47,901 nt of DNA, taken from NCBI GenBank assembly GCA_031278635.1, contig JAITKA010000062.1, positions 1 to 47,901 of the forward strand, in the 5' to 3' direction. The position numbers and the translations under genes were made by a program. Source of the DNA: Deltaproteobacteria bacterium. GTDB taxonomy: Bacteria; Desulfobacterota; Desulfarculia; Adiutricales; Adiutricaceae. Below are positions 18,903 through 28,920 of this stretch, one piece after another; the stretch's first letter is position 1, and each line of letters starts with the position of its first letter. Below the pieces are notes generated by a model. It worked only from the letters and a program-made list of their open reading frames with translations. It had not been told where the DNA came from and made no database searches.

Positions 18903-19496
18903 ATGATCGCTTTAGACCCAAAGCCCACCCGGCGACGCCTGGGCGAGACCAGGCCTGGTTTCTCCCTGATCGAGATAATCGTCGTCATCGCCATCGTGGC
19001 CATCATGGTCGGCATAGGCGTGCCCTCGTTTGGCTATTACCTCAAATCATCCCGCATCAGGACCGAGGCCCGTTACCTGGAATCGATCTTTCAGCGGGGC
19101 AGGATGATGGCCGTGGTCAACCAAAAACCGGTCCGGGTGGTCTTGGACTGCGTCGGCGGCCCTGGGGCGAGCTGCGGGATAAAGTTGCAGGTGGCCAAGT
19201 ATAAGGGGGCCGTGGTGGACGCCTGGGAGACCGCCCACACGTATTCCCATACCTGTAACGACAACGTCCTGGTGACCAAAACCGACTCTTCCGCGCCCTA
19301 CGACGGGAAGGCGGTGGTCAGTGACCTTTACTGGGCCATCTTCATGCCCGACAGTCACGTTTATTCCAATCCCAGGCCCTTTAGCGTGTTTTTTCATTAC
19401 CAGGGGATCGCCGGCCAGAAGCAAGCCGGCTGGAGGGTATCCCTCAGCGCGGAGTCAGGCCGGGTCGATACCCGCAGGGACGAAATCGTAATCTAA
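18903..19496 (+). CDS. GspH/FimT family pseudopilin
   Basis: RPGFSLIEIIVVIAIVAIMVGIGVPSFGYYL; start ATG 18903 preferred over 18870. Confidence 0.85.
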   Translation: MIALDPKPTRRRLGETRPGFSLIEIIVVIAIVAIMVGIGVPSFGYYLKSSRIRTEARYLESIFQRGRMMAVVNQKPVRVVLDCVGGPGASCGIKLQVAKYKGAVVDAWETAHTYSHTCNDNVLVTKTDSSAPYDGKAVVSDLYWAIFMPDSHVYSNPRPFSVFFHYQGIAGQKQAGWRVSLSAESGRVDTRRDEIVI

Positions 19497-19510
19497 GGAG
19501 GCTGGCCAAG

Positions 19511-20005
19511 ATGGAAAAAATCACCGGTGGGGCGTCAGGCCCAAGGGTTTTCGGGCTGGCAAACCCAGCCTCGCGCGCAAGGCCGGGTTTTCGCGGCGGG
19601 GTTACCCTGATCGAAATCCTGATTTCCGTGTGCATTTTGAGCCTTGGATGCCTCGCGGCCATCCAGATGAAGACGACCACCATAAAAAGCGCCAACATGT
19701 CAGACAACATCACCGCGGCCACCTTTTTGGCCGAGGCCGAGATGGAGCGGCTAAAAAGCCTCCTCTACGAGGAACTCATAGCCGAAAGCGAGGGGGGAAC
19801 GGTGACCACCGACAAGCTTAACCGGCTGGGCCAGACCTGCGACGACACTTGCGACCCCGGTAACATCTTTTCCCGCAAGGTGGCCTTTTTCCCAGGTTCG
19901 CCGACCGTCCGCAGCTGTCAGGTGGAAATCACCATCGGATGGAATGATGATCTAGGGTCCCATTCGTTTTTATACAGTGGGGCCATCACCTCGCTTTCTT
20001 TTTAG
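19511..20005 (+). CDS. type IV pilus modification protein PilV-like
   Basis: RGGVTLIEILISVCILSLGCLAAIQMKTTTIKSANMS is PilV-like. Confidence 0.82.
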   Translation: MEKITGGASGPRVFGLANPASRARPGFRGGVTLIEILISVCILSLGCLAAIQMKTTTIKSANMSDNITAATFLAEAEMERLKSLLYEELIAESEGGTVTTDKLNRLGQTCDDTCDPGNIFSRKVAFFPGSPTVRSCQVEITIGWNDDLGSHSFLYSGAITSLSF

Positions 20006-20112
20006 GTTTTACCGTGGCCACGTTTTTCGTTGGCCAATAATGCCGGAGCCAGATCCAAACCAGGACCACCGCCGCCGTTTTCGCGGCGGGTGGGTCGCCT
20101 AAAAGGCCAGAC

Positions 20113-20742
20113 ATGATCGACTTAAAAAAATCCCGGGAAGGCATGATATTGACCTTCACCATGGTCTTTTTGGTTCTTATCATATTGATGGGAATCTACG
20201 TTTTGACCAGTAGCCGTACGGATCTTACGATTAGCTCCCACAACCGGGTCGGTCGGCAGGCCTTTAACGTGGCCGATAGCGCCGTGCAGGTCGCGACCTT
20301 GCTGAGCCGGATATTGGTCCATCCCGAGCTGGGGAAACCTTCCGACGTTTTGAAGGTGACGACCGGCCAACAAATGCCCATCACCGTGGAAATCAACGAC
20401 GATCGCTTTAATTTGTTCCAGCTTCAGGAAGACTCCGCGAATTTCGACTACGAGAGCCGTTACCTGGAGGTCATCGACTACCCCAGCCACGGCACGGAGC
20501 CCCACCTCGTCTTTAAGGTCGCCGACAAGGTAGTGGCCACGGCATCGGTGGCCCTGGATAAGCAGGAGCCCGTGAGCGAGGGTTTTTCCCTGGACGCCTC
20601 CGACCCGTATGACGAGTCGGCGGGAACCGGCGCCAAGATCAGCTTGACGGTAACCGTCAACGGCACCCCTCCCGGTGCCACGGCCGATTCACTCGAGGAG
20701 CCCCGCTCCATCATCACGGCCATTTACAGGGAACTCATGTAA
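20113..20742 (+). CDS. PilX-like pilus assembly protein
   Basis: REGMILTFTMVFLVLIILMGIYVLTSSRTDLTISSHNRVGRQAFNVADSAVQ. Confidence 0.75.
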   Translation: MIDLKKSREGMILTFTMVFLVLIILMGIYVLTSSRTDLTISSHNRVGRQAFNVADSAVQVATLLSRILVHPELGKPSDVLKVTTGQQMPITVEINDDRFNLFQLQEDSANFDYESRYLEVIDYPSHGTEPHLVFKVADKVVATASVALDKQEPVSEGFSLDASDPYDESAGTGAKISLTVTVNGTPPGATADSLEEPRSIITAIYRELM

Positions 20743-20751
20743 GTTTTTTTA

Positions 20752-20775
20752 TCGGGCGGACCCGCCCTTTTTTTT
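20752..20775 (+). terminator. intrinsic terminator downstream of pilX-like gene
   Basis: gggcggacccgccc followed by tttttttt. Confidence 0.6.
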
Positions 20776-20794
20776 AAACGCGCGAAGGCTCCAT

Positions 20795-20920
20795 CGCCTT
20801 ATTTGGGTCGCCGTATTTCGGCAGCCTTATTTGGGTCGCCGCATTTGGGCAGCCGCATTTGGGCAGCCTTATTTGGGCCTTATTTGGGTCGCCGCATTTG
20901 GGCCGCCTTATTTGGGTCGC
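20795..20920. repeat. 14-bp-period tandem repeat array upstream of pilY1
   Basis: nine-ish units of (c/a)gcc(t/g)(t/c)atttgggt/c. Confidence 0.92.
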
Positions 20921-20969
20921 GTTAAACAGTTAAGGACTTTTAGCCCCATAGGTCAACATAGGTCAACAA

Positions 20970-23900
20970 ATGAAATCTAATTTTAGCAGTAAAAAAATCT
21001 CTTTGGTCGTTTTGCTCCCTTTATTAGTGGCTTTGGCCACCCTCATTGGGTTCGAAGGCACCTCCCTGGCCGCCAGCTTCCCAAACCAACCGATCAAAGA
21101 GCAATATCAAAACCGCCCGCTGACCGTGTCCGGGGTGACCATACCCGAGGTCATGCTGGTCGTCTCCAAAGACCTCAAGATGTTCCAGCAGGGCTACCCG
21201 GCCCTGGTTGACCTTGACGGCGACGGCCGGGTCGACACGGGCTTTAACCCCATGGTGGAGTACGTCGGCTACTTTGACAGCAACTCGTGCTACGCCTACA
21301 GCGGTTCCACCTATAAAGGGCTTAACGGCACCTACTACGCCTATGGGGACGCGGCCGGCTACTTCTACAGGGTGGGCCAGGCCATCGAGGACCAGACGGA
21401 ACGGGAAATAGCCAACTCCAGGCCTTCCAGCCTTAAGGACTACGTGGTTTCCCCCCGCTCTGGCTTCGGGGTTTGCTATAACCCCACGACCTCGGCCAAG
21501 GTCGGCTCGGGCTCGGTCCGGGCCTTTAGCGGCAATTGGCTTAATTTCATCGCCACCAGCCGCATGGACGCCATCCGCAAGATCCTTTACGGCGGCAAGA
21601 GAAGCGTTGACACCACCGCCAGGACGGTACTGGAAGGCTCTTTCGTCCCGCCCGACTCAACCCTTTGGGGCACGGAAGTCCGTTCCGACGACACTTGGAT
21701 GGAAGTGACGCCACTATCGGCATACTATGACGTAAGAAAATTCACGCCATTCGATAAACCCGTTAGCAAAAAAGCTCACTTTATAGCCAGGGGCAGTGAC
21801 TTAGGCTCAGCCAACAAACATTTTCCGGCCCTAAGGGTTTTACAAAACGCCGACAAGAGCAGTTTCAACATCGGCGGCACCGATTACGTCAATGAAAGCG
21901 TTACAGTAACCGAACCCTATGCCCGCTACTGGGACTGGGTACTGATTAACCGGCCCCTACCCGACGATAAGGTTTTAAAATCTAACGTGAATAGAACCAT
22001 ACAGATTTATAACATTCACGTCGAGGTTTGCCAAACCGGGAACATAGGCGAAACCGAGGGCTGCGAGCGTTTCCCCGGGGCCACGTCCGCCGAAACGGAC
22101 GACGTCTGGAAGCCCAGGGGACTACTGCAGCGCTACGGCCAAGGTTCGACCATGATGTATTTCGGGCTTTTGACAGGTGGTTTCGGCAATTATGACGCCC
22201 ATAAAGAGGGCGGCATACTTAGAAACCACATCGGCCCGGTCATGGGCAAGACGCCCTCGAACGTCTCCACCCAGTACGTACCGGCCATCGATATACAGAC
22301 CGGCCAGGTTCTGGCCAATGGCTTGATCAAAAACCTCGATAACCTCATGATCGCCGGCCGTCCCATAAACTCCAACCCGCTTGACGCCCAGTTTTACAAA
22401 AATCACAAAAGCTGGGGCAACCCCATAGGCGAGATGTACTTCGAGGCGGTTCGCTACCTGGGCGGGCTAACCACCCCGACCCAAAGTTACAGTAAGGAGA
22501 CCGAGTCCGACGAAAGCGGCAGCACCAATAACAACCTAACGCGGTTCGCCTACGCCACTAACGCATGGAACTCCAGAAAGCCTGGGATATTAGCCTCCGA
22601 CTGCGTTCAGCCGGTTATTTTGCTCATAAGCGATGTCGCCTCCAGCTACGACGGTAACAGTTTCAACACGGATCTCAGTCGACCCCTTATCCCGGGAACC
22701 ACGCTGCCATCGGGGACAAACCTTCCCCAGTCCTTTAATTACAAAACCTATTTGGACTCCATGACCAAGATAGAGGGCCTGAACACTACCGGGCAGGTTA
22801 ACTACATCTACTCCTCCGCCTCCCAGAACTTCTGTGGCCCCAAATCGCTTTCCAGCCTAACGGACGTCAGCGGTATCTGCCCCGAGCTCCCCAGTGCCCA
22901 AGGCACCTACAGCGTGGCCGCGGCGGCGTATTACGCGCACATCAGGGATTTCAACCTATCGACTTCCGAAAACAAGGTCCCCAACGGCGTGAACACTTTC
23001 GCCGTCTCCATGAGCTCGGCCTTCCCGCAATTGACCTTTAACGTGTCGGACAGCAAGAGCGTGACCATCATGCCTACGAACATCACCGCGGGCGCTTCCG
23101 GTAAATTCCTTGGTTTCCTTAATTACTTCGTACTGGAATGGGACTCCGACCGTAACGGGATGACTTTCCACGCCAAGATCAAAGTCAATTTCTCGGACCA
23201 GGAAATGGGCGACGACTGGGAAGGCGACGGCCAGATAACCTACGAGATTGATTTACTGACAGACGCCACCACCCCGGCCAACATGAGAGGCTCGACCAAG
23301 GTGGGCCTCGATAGCGGGGAACTGAGGGCCGGGACGTATTACGTTTTCAAGAACCCGGCCACCGCCAACTCCAAGGAGGATTTCATCGAGATCAGGCCGG
23401 ATCAGGTAAAAGCCATCCGCGTCGCCAGTTCCTGGCAGACCACGGGAACCGGGCTTGGGATGGCCATGGGCTACAACATAAGCGGGACGACCCGGGACAA
23501 TACCTATCTCGATCTCACCATGAACGCCCCGCCCGCTTCCAATAACCTAACCCCGAGGGACTGCCCGTACGTCGGGGGCTCGACCAGCGGCACTTACGGT
23601 TGCGGTAAGCGAATCACTAGCCTTAAATCGCAAGCCAGGATTTTCGCGTTCGGCACCGACAAAAACGTCGAGAATTTACCCTCGACCATGTGGATGGCCG
23701 CGAAATACGGCGGGTTTAATGACGTTAACCGTAACGGCATCCCCGATCCCGGCGAGTGGGAGAACACCGACGGCACCCCGAGAAATTTCTTCCAGGCCAA
23801 AAATTTGTCGGAACTCGCCTCTAAAATGGAAAACGCCTTCGTAGCCATCGCCCGTTCCATCTCCACCGGCACGGCCACCTCGGCCTCGACCAACACCGTT

Positions 23901-26486
23901 TTGGGCGGCGGCATCTCGCTGAATACCGCTTACTACCCGCAGTACGTTAACCCGCAAAACAATGCCGAGAAACTCGCCTGGGTCGGCACCGTCTACGGGC
24001 TGTTCGTGGATAAGTGGGATAACCTGAGGGAAGACACGAACGGCGACGGCAAACTGACGCTGGCGACCGGGAGCGGCCAAGGCGATTACGTCGTGACCTT
24101 CAACAGCGTGTCCAACACCCTCCCCGAGGCCGACCAGCCCAACTGCTACATCGAAGGTATAGCCATCACCCGCTGCGGCGACACCTTCGGCACCGGGAAG
24201 CTGGAGCCCCTGCCCCTCCCGGACGGGGCCCCGACGAACATACATAAGCTAAAGACCGTCTGGGATGCCGGGCGGTGGTTGGCCGAGCTCGATCCCACCG
24301 GGGCGAACCTTCTCGCGGGTAGCCGGAACTACGCGACCGCGGCCACCAAAACCCAAGGCAAAAGGCTGATATATTTCAGCTACCCGGGCTCAAACACCTT
24401 AACGCCCTTTAACAATTCGGCGCAATCAACCGCCATTTTGAACAAATACTTGCTCCACGATAATTACGCCAGTAACCTGGTCGTGCCGGCCAACACGCAA
24501 AACACCAAGGCCGCCATGACCGCGAAGTTGATCAATTACGTCCAGGGAGCCGAGGTCCCCGGTTGGCGCACCAGGACCGTGGACAATCCCTGGGGCGGCA
24601 CCCCGGCCAAGGTGATTTGGAGACTCGGGGACGTCATTAACTCCAAGCCCATCGTGGTTGGGGCCCCGTCCTCCAATTTCGACATCCTGTACGGTAGCTC
24701 AAGCTATTTAAGGTACCGTACCGAAGCCGGCACCCGCCGGCAGGTCGCCTATTTCGGGGCCAACGACGGCATGCTCCATGCCATTAACCTTGGCTTCTAC
24801 GGCTCCATCGCCATCGGCCAGGTGGGCTACAACCTGATCCAGCGCGGGGCCAATCACGATCTGGGGGCCGAGATGTGGGCCTACATACCGGCCTCGATCT
24901 TGCCCCATTTGCAATGGCTCGCGGATCCCAATTACACCCACGCCTTTACGGTCGATCTTAAGCCACTTTTGGTGGACATTAAGATCGATGGTGAGTGGCG
25001 GACCGTCATCATCGGGGGACTCAGGCTAGGCGGCCGTCCCATCGAAAACCCCAACTCCGGTAGCGGGGAAGGGCCCTTTTACTCCGAGATATTCTGCCTT
25101 GACGTAACCGACCCCGAGTCCGCGCCTAAATTTTTATGGAGATACTCCTCCCGCGAGCTGGGCCTAACCGTCGGCATGCCCACCGTGGTGGCCTCAAACG
25201 GTAAATTTTACGCGGTCCTCCCCAGCGGGCCGGTCACCGACACGGTCGACGCCTCGGGCGGCATTAATTACGGGACCAATTCGCCCTATGACGGGTACAG
25301 CGACCAACGGGCCCGGCTAATCGTCCTGGACGCCGCGACCGGGGTTGAGATTAACACCGGAACCAACCTTTACGTCGCCGCCGAGGACGGCAAAAGCTTT
25401 TTCAACGAGCCCTTCATGCCCATCGCCCAGGACGCCGACAAAACGGACGACGTCTGGAACAATTACGCCGTTTACTACGGCCTGACCATCAGCCGCGACC
25501 CCAGCACCTGCCTGGATCGGGGAGCCGTTTACCGCCTAAGGACGGTGGACAAATCCACTTACGCCCCGCTTCTCCCCACCCAGTGGCAACTTGAGCGCTT
25601 CGTCTCCACCGATCGCCCGGTAACCGGGGCGGTCAACGGCACCTACGACAACCTCGGCCAGCTCTGGATCTACTTCGCGACCGGCCGGCTTTGGGGAATC
25701 GAGGACCTGACCCCCTGCTCGTCGATAAATACCACGCAATGCGTGGAAAACCACGAGCAATATCTCTACGGCATCAAGGAACAAACCGATTCCGCCACCG
25801 GACGCCTCCTCTTCACCGACAGGACCCCGGTGGTCAACAGCCTCTTCGACGTTACCGGCATACAAGTCTTCAGTAACGGATACGTGAAAATGAGTGACGG
25901 CGTCACCGTCCAGAATTACGGAGCCCTGGCCCAGGCCATCAAAAACCCCTCGGTCCCAGGCTACAAACGTAAACTGGACATGAGCCGGATACTCTTCCCC
26001 AACCAGACGCACTCGTTTGAGCTCAACTTCTACCAGCCCAAGCTGGTGGGCCTGGGGAACGGAAAGTCCCTAATCTCCTTTACGACCTTCGAGCCCAAAA
26101 GCGTGGCGAGCTTCTGCGGCGAGCTGGGCAGCAGCTACCTTTATATCCTGGATTCCTTCACCGGCCTAGCCAGCCCCGACTTATACTCGATCTTCTCCTC
26201 CGAAACGCCCATCCCCTTTGACCAGGAAGGCACGGCCTTTCTCGTCACCGGGGGCACCTTTACCTCTAACCAACTGAACACCGAGGTCACCATCTCCTAT
26301 ACCGACCATGTGTCCATCAAGACCAAAACCGTCGAGAACGAGGAGTTTAAGAAGGAGCTTCCCTTAGGCTACAACGAGGTCAGCTCGGTCATCTCCTGGC
26401 GCGAGGCCGTCAATACCGGCTTTACGCTGAGCGAAGACGCCATGACCCTGGATCTCCAAACCCTGGGCTCGGGCACAAACCCCTAA
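20970..26486 (+). CDS. pilY1: PilY1-like type IV pilus tip-associated adhesin
   Basis: 1838 aa; signal peptide; AYFGANDGMLHAINLG beta-propeller motif; DLDGDGRVD Ca-binding-like motif; follows minor pilins. Confidence 0.92.
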   Translation: MKSNFSSKKISLVVLLPLLVALATLIGFEGTSLAASFPNQPIKEQYQNRPLTVSGVTIPEVMLVVSKDLKMFQQGYPALVDLDGDGRVDTGFNPMVEYVGYFDSNSCYAYSGSTYKGLNGTYYAYGDAAGYFYRVGQAIEDQTEREIANSRPSSLKDYVVSPRSGFGVCYNPTTSAKVGSGSVRAFSGNWLNFIATSRMDAIRKILYGGKRSVDTTARTVLEGSFVPPDSTLWGTEVRSDDTWMEVTPLSAYYDVRKFTPFDKPVSKKAHFIARGSDLGSANKHFPALRVLQNADKSSFNIGGTDYVNESVTVTEPYARYWDWVLINRPLPDDKVLKSNVNRTIQIYNIHVEVCQTGNIGETEGCERFPGATSAETDDVWKPRGLLQRYGQGSTMMYFGLLTGGFGNYDAHKEGGILRNHIGPVMGKTPSNVSTQYVPAIDIQTGQVLANGLIKNLDNLMIAGRPINSNPLDAQFYKNHKSWGNPIGEMYFEAVRYLGGLTTPTQSYSKETESDESGSTNNNLTRFAYATNAWNSRKPGILASDCVQPVILLISDVASSYDGNSFNTDLSRPLIPGTTLPSGTNLPQSFNYKTYLDSMTKIEGLNTTGQVNYIYSSASQNFCGPKSLSSLTDVSGICPELPSAQGTYSVAAAAYYAHIRDFNLSTSENKVPNGVNTFAVSMSSAFPQLTFNVSDSKSVTIMPTNITAGASGKFLGFLNYFVLEWDSDRNGMTFHAKIKVNFSDQEMGDDWEGDGQITYEIDLLTDATTPANMRGSTKVGLDSGELRAGTYYVFKNPATANSKEDFIEIRPDQVKAIRVASSWQTTGTGLGMAMGYNISGTTRDNTYLDLTMNAPPASNNLTPRDCPYVGGSTSGTYGCGKRITSLKSQARIFAFGTDKNVENLPSTMWMAAKYGGFNDVNRNGIPDPGEWENTDGTPRNFFQAKNLSELASKMENAFVAIARSISTGTATSASTNTVLGGGISLNTAYYPQYVNPQNNAEKLAWVGTVYGLFVDKWDNLREDTNGDGKLTLATGSGQGDYVVTFNSVSNTLPEADQPNCYIEGIAITRCGDTFGTGKLEPLPLPDGAPTNIHKLKTVWDAGRWLAELDPTGANLLAGSRNYATAATKTQGKRLIYFSYPGSNTLTPFNNSAQSTAILNKYLLHDNYASNLVVPANTQNTKAAMTAKLINYVQGAEVPGWRTRTVDNPWGGTPAKVIWRLGDVINSKPIVVGAPSSNFDILYGSSSYLRYRTEAGTRRQVAYFGANDGMLHAINLGFYGSIAIGQVGYNLIQRGANHDLGAEMWAYIPASILPHLQWLADPNYTHAFTVDLKPLLVDIKIDGEWRTVIIGGLRLGGRPIENPNSGSGEGPFYSEIFCLDVTDPESAPKFLWRYSSRELGLTVGMPTVVASNGKFYAVLPSGPVTDTVDASGGINYGTNSPYDGYSDQRARLIVLDAATGVEINTGTNLYVAAEDGKSFFNEPFMPIAQDADKTDDVWNNYAVYYGLTISRDPSTCLDRGAVYRLRTVDKSTYAPLLPTQWQLERFVSTDRPVTGAVNGTYDNLGQLWIYFATGRLWGIEDLTPCSSINTTQCVENHEQYLYGIKEQTDSATGRLLFTDRTPVVNSLFDVTGIQVFSNGYVKMSDGVTVQNYGALAQAIKNPSVPGYKRKLDMSRILFPNQTHSFELNFYQPKLVGLGNGKSLISFTTFEPKSVASFCGELGSSYLYILDSFTGLASPDLYSIFSSETPIPFDQEGTAFLVTGGTFTSNQLNTEVTISYTDHVSIKTKTVENEEFKKELPLGYNEVSSVISWREAVNTGFTLSEDAMTLDLQTLGSGTNP

Positions 26487-26506
26487 CCAAGTAACCCCCC
26501 AAAAAA

Positions 26507-26539
26507 CCCGCCGGTGGCCCCATAAAGGCCACCGGCGGG
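26507..26539 (-). terminator. intrinsic terminator with U-tract on the minus strand
   Basis: cccgccggtggcc/ggccaccggcggg perfect 13-bp stem, flanked by a6 on the + strand left side (T6 on the minus transcript) and no T-run on the + side. Confidence 0.75.
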
Positions 26540-27531
26540 TCAACCACCCTCACGGCAATCCGCGCGATAAAATATTTCAACCACCCAAACCCTCGATACA
26601 ATGCCCGGATCCCATGAGCCGGGCGCCGTGACTGTATTGGTGGTAAATACATTTCATCATCGCCCCCCCCAGCGAGCCCATACAAACCCCGCCCGATTTT
26701 ACTTACCTCGTCCGCCGATGGCATTTCACCCTGGCTCCTGGGAATGGCCAAACGCCTCTAGCCTTCGCGGCGGTAACGTACCCGTTATTCTCCCGCGGAA
26801 TGGATTGTATCGTTTCACCGTGGATGCCCATATCGCAAGGCAATACGGCAAAGCCTGGCGTGATTGCGCGGAGACGTTTTTAAGTAATACTCACGGAACC
26901 CAGGTCACGCCGCCTTTTGCCTTTCCCCGGACCCGGCGGGGCACTCCTTCCCTTTCGCCTCTTTTAACTGGCCCTGGACGGACGGCTTAAAAATGAACAA
27001 TGTAATTTATCGAGGTCTATCGCGCTTAATTTAAGCGCATATCGTCAACCGACGGAACCGCTACCCTGATAGTCATCGGCCAAGCCTAGGGACCGGCTTT
27101 GGGACCAGGCCGATTTTCCCATGAAAGTTGTCAACCCAAAAAACGATATGCGGATTATTATGGCCAACGGCGTTAGCGGTACGCTTGCGTCCCCTGAATG
27201 GGGGGATTTAAGGCCCTGAAATACGCTCTGTCACCTTTAACCCCTCAATCCAAGTAAAAGTAATCACCGTTCCGGGTAAAACGACGCCCGGTGTCGATAT
27301 TCTCCGTACGGGGGGCTTACGACTTTCATTCGCCGGGGCGCCAATTTTTATCGCGGGCGCTTTTTGTCTTTATCGGGGCCGGCTTCTCCCCCCGCGGGAC
27401 CAGGGGCTTGGCCAAGCGGTCGCCCTTGCCTTGCAAGGGCGAAGGCGCAAAGGTGTCCTTTCCCGTTGCCTAATGGCCGTGGAATGTGATATCAAAATTG
27501 AGCCAACGGGTCATGGTTAGAGGAGGCCCCG

Positions 27532-28668
27532 ATGAGAGTCGTCATCGCCCCCGATTCGTTCAAGGGAAGTTTATCGGCCCCCATGGCCGCCCAAAGCATC
27601 CACAGGGGTTTGGCCAGGGTCTGGCCCGAGGCCGAGTACCGGCTTTTCCCCGTGGCCGACGGGGGCGAGGGCACGGTCGAAACCTTGGTCAACCTGACCG
27701 GGGGGGAGCTTATCCATGGCGTGGCCAGGGACCCTTTGGGCCGCCCGGTGGAGGCATTTTTCGGCTTTTTGGGCGACGGCAGGACGGCGGTTTTGGAAGC
27801 GGCCTCGGCTTGCGGCCTGGGCAGGCTGGCCCCGGGGGAGCTTGACCCGGCGGCGGCCAGTTCCCACGGGCTCGGGGAGCAGATCCGGGATGCCGTCTCC
27901 AGGGGGGCCAAAAAACTTTTGATAGGGTTGGGCGGGAGCGCCACCAACGATGCCGGGAGCGGCATGCTCTCGGCCCTGGGTTTTAGGTTTTTGGGCGAGG
28001 GGGGAAACGAGCTTGGGCCCGGGGGTCTGGCCCTGGCCGGCCTCGCGAAAATCGAGAGCGACGGCTACGTCGACCGGCTCTCGGGGATACCCATCGTAAT
28101 CGCCTCGGACGTCCAAAACCCCCTCGTGGGGCCCGACGGGGCCTCGATGGTCTTTGGCCCGCAAAAGGGGGCAAGCCCAGGGATGGCGGAAAGGCTGGAC
28201 CGGGCCCTTGGCCGCTTCGCCGCCGTGGCCAGGGAAACGACCGGGCGGGACGTCTCCGGGGTCCCCGGGGCCGGGGCCGCGGGCGGTTTGGGGGCGGCCT
28301 TTTGGCTTTTCACGGGGGCAAGCTTTAGGCCGGGCGTGGAGGTCGTTTTAAGCGAGGGGAAATTCGACGAGAAGGCGGCCGGGGCCTCCCTCATAGTCAC
28401 CGGGGAGGGCAGGAGCGACGGCCAGACAGTCTGGGGCAAGGCCCCCGTGGGGGTGGCCGAGCGGGGGCGGATTCTGGGTGTGCCCACGGTCTGCCTCTCG
28501 GCCTCGCTCGGCGAGGGCTACCATAAAATGTACGGGAAAAACGTGGCCGCCGTCATGTCCATGTCCCCCGGGCCCATGGGCTTGGACGAGTCCATGGCCA
28601 TGGCCGGGCCCATATTGGAGGACGCGGCCGAGAGGCTGGCGAGGCTCCTGTCGGTCAGGGCGTTTTAG
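27532..28668 (+). CDS. glycerate kinase (GlxK/GarK family)
   Basis: MRVVIAPDSFKGSLSAPMAAQSIHRGL, PVADGGEGTVETL, GLGGSATNDAGSGMLSALG. Confidence 0.93.
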   Translation: MRVVIAPDSFKGSLSAPMAAQSIHRGLARVWPEAEYRLFPVADGGEGTVETLVNLTGGELIHGVARDPLGRPVEAFFGFLGDGRTAVLEAASACGLGRLAPGELDPAAASSHGLGEQIRDAVSRGAKKLLIGLGGSATNDAGSGMLSALGFRFLGEGGNELGPGGLALAGLAKIESDGYVDRLSGIPIVIASDVQNPLVGPDGASMVFGPQKGASPGMAERLDRALGRFAAVARETTGRDVSGVPGAGAAGGLGAAFWLFTGASFRPGVEVVLSEGKFDEKAAGASLIVTGEGRSDGQTVWGKAPVGVAERGRILGVPTVCLSASLGEGYHKMYGKNVAAVMSMSPGPMGLDESMAMAGPILEDAAERLARLLSVRAF

Positions 28669-28795
28669 GCTTGGGGGGCCTTTGGCTAATTTTGGGGCAA
28701 AAATAGCGAATCTGGCGGCCAATCGGCGGGCTTTTTGACGACTTTGCCTAGTAATATGGCGCTTTTGTCCCCTAGGAATAAGATTTCAGGGGCCC

Positions 28796-28824
28796 TTGAC
28801 AAAACTGGGACTTTTGTGTAGTAT
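28796..28824 (+). promoter_or_regulatory. sigma70-type promoter for rpsF operon
   Basis: TTGACA, 17-nt spacer, TAGTAT, about 100 nt upstream of rpsF. Confidence 0.75.
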
Positions 28825-28920
28825 GTGCGTTTCACATGCCGCTCTTTGGGGCGGCCACTCTCGCCCCGACGGAAAAGCGAGCGTTTTTCAAGCGGGGCCT
28901 TAGGTCCATGAGGAGTGACC

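Noticed and set aside
26601-26990. ORF of 129 aa after pilY1
   Set aside because: Composition is not protein-like (Pro/His/Arg-rich), no RBS and no recognisable domain
26560-27000. Possible RNase P RNA or other large ncRNA on the minus strand
   Set aside because: An AGGGTGAAA fragment is present, but the conserved GAGGAAAGTCC and GGTAAGAG elements were not found
27040-27130. Partial resemblance of the minus strand to the c-di-GMP-I (GEMM) riboswitch core (CAAAGCC...CTAGG...GGTAGCGGTT)
   Set aside because: The conserved 5' half (GGCAAACC-type element) is not visible and no downstream gene follows; an Infernal RF01051 scan would settle it
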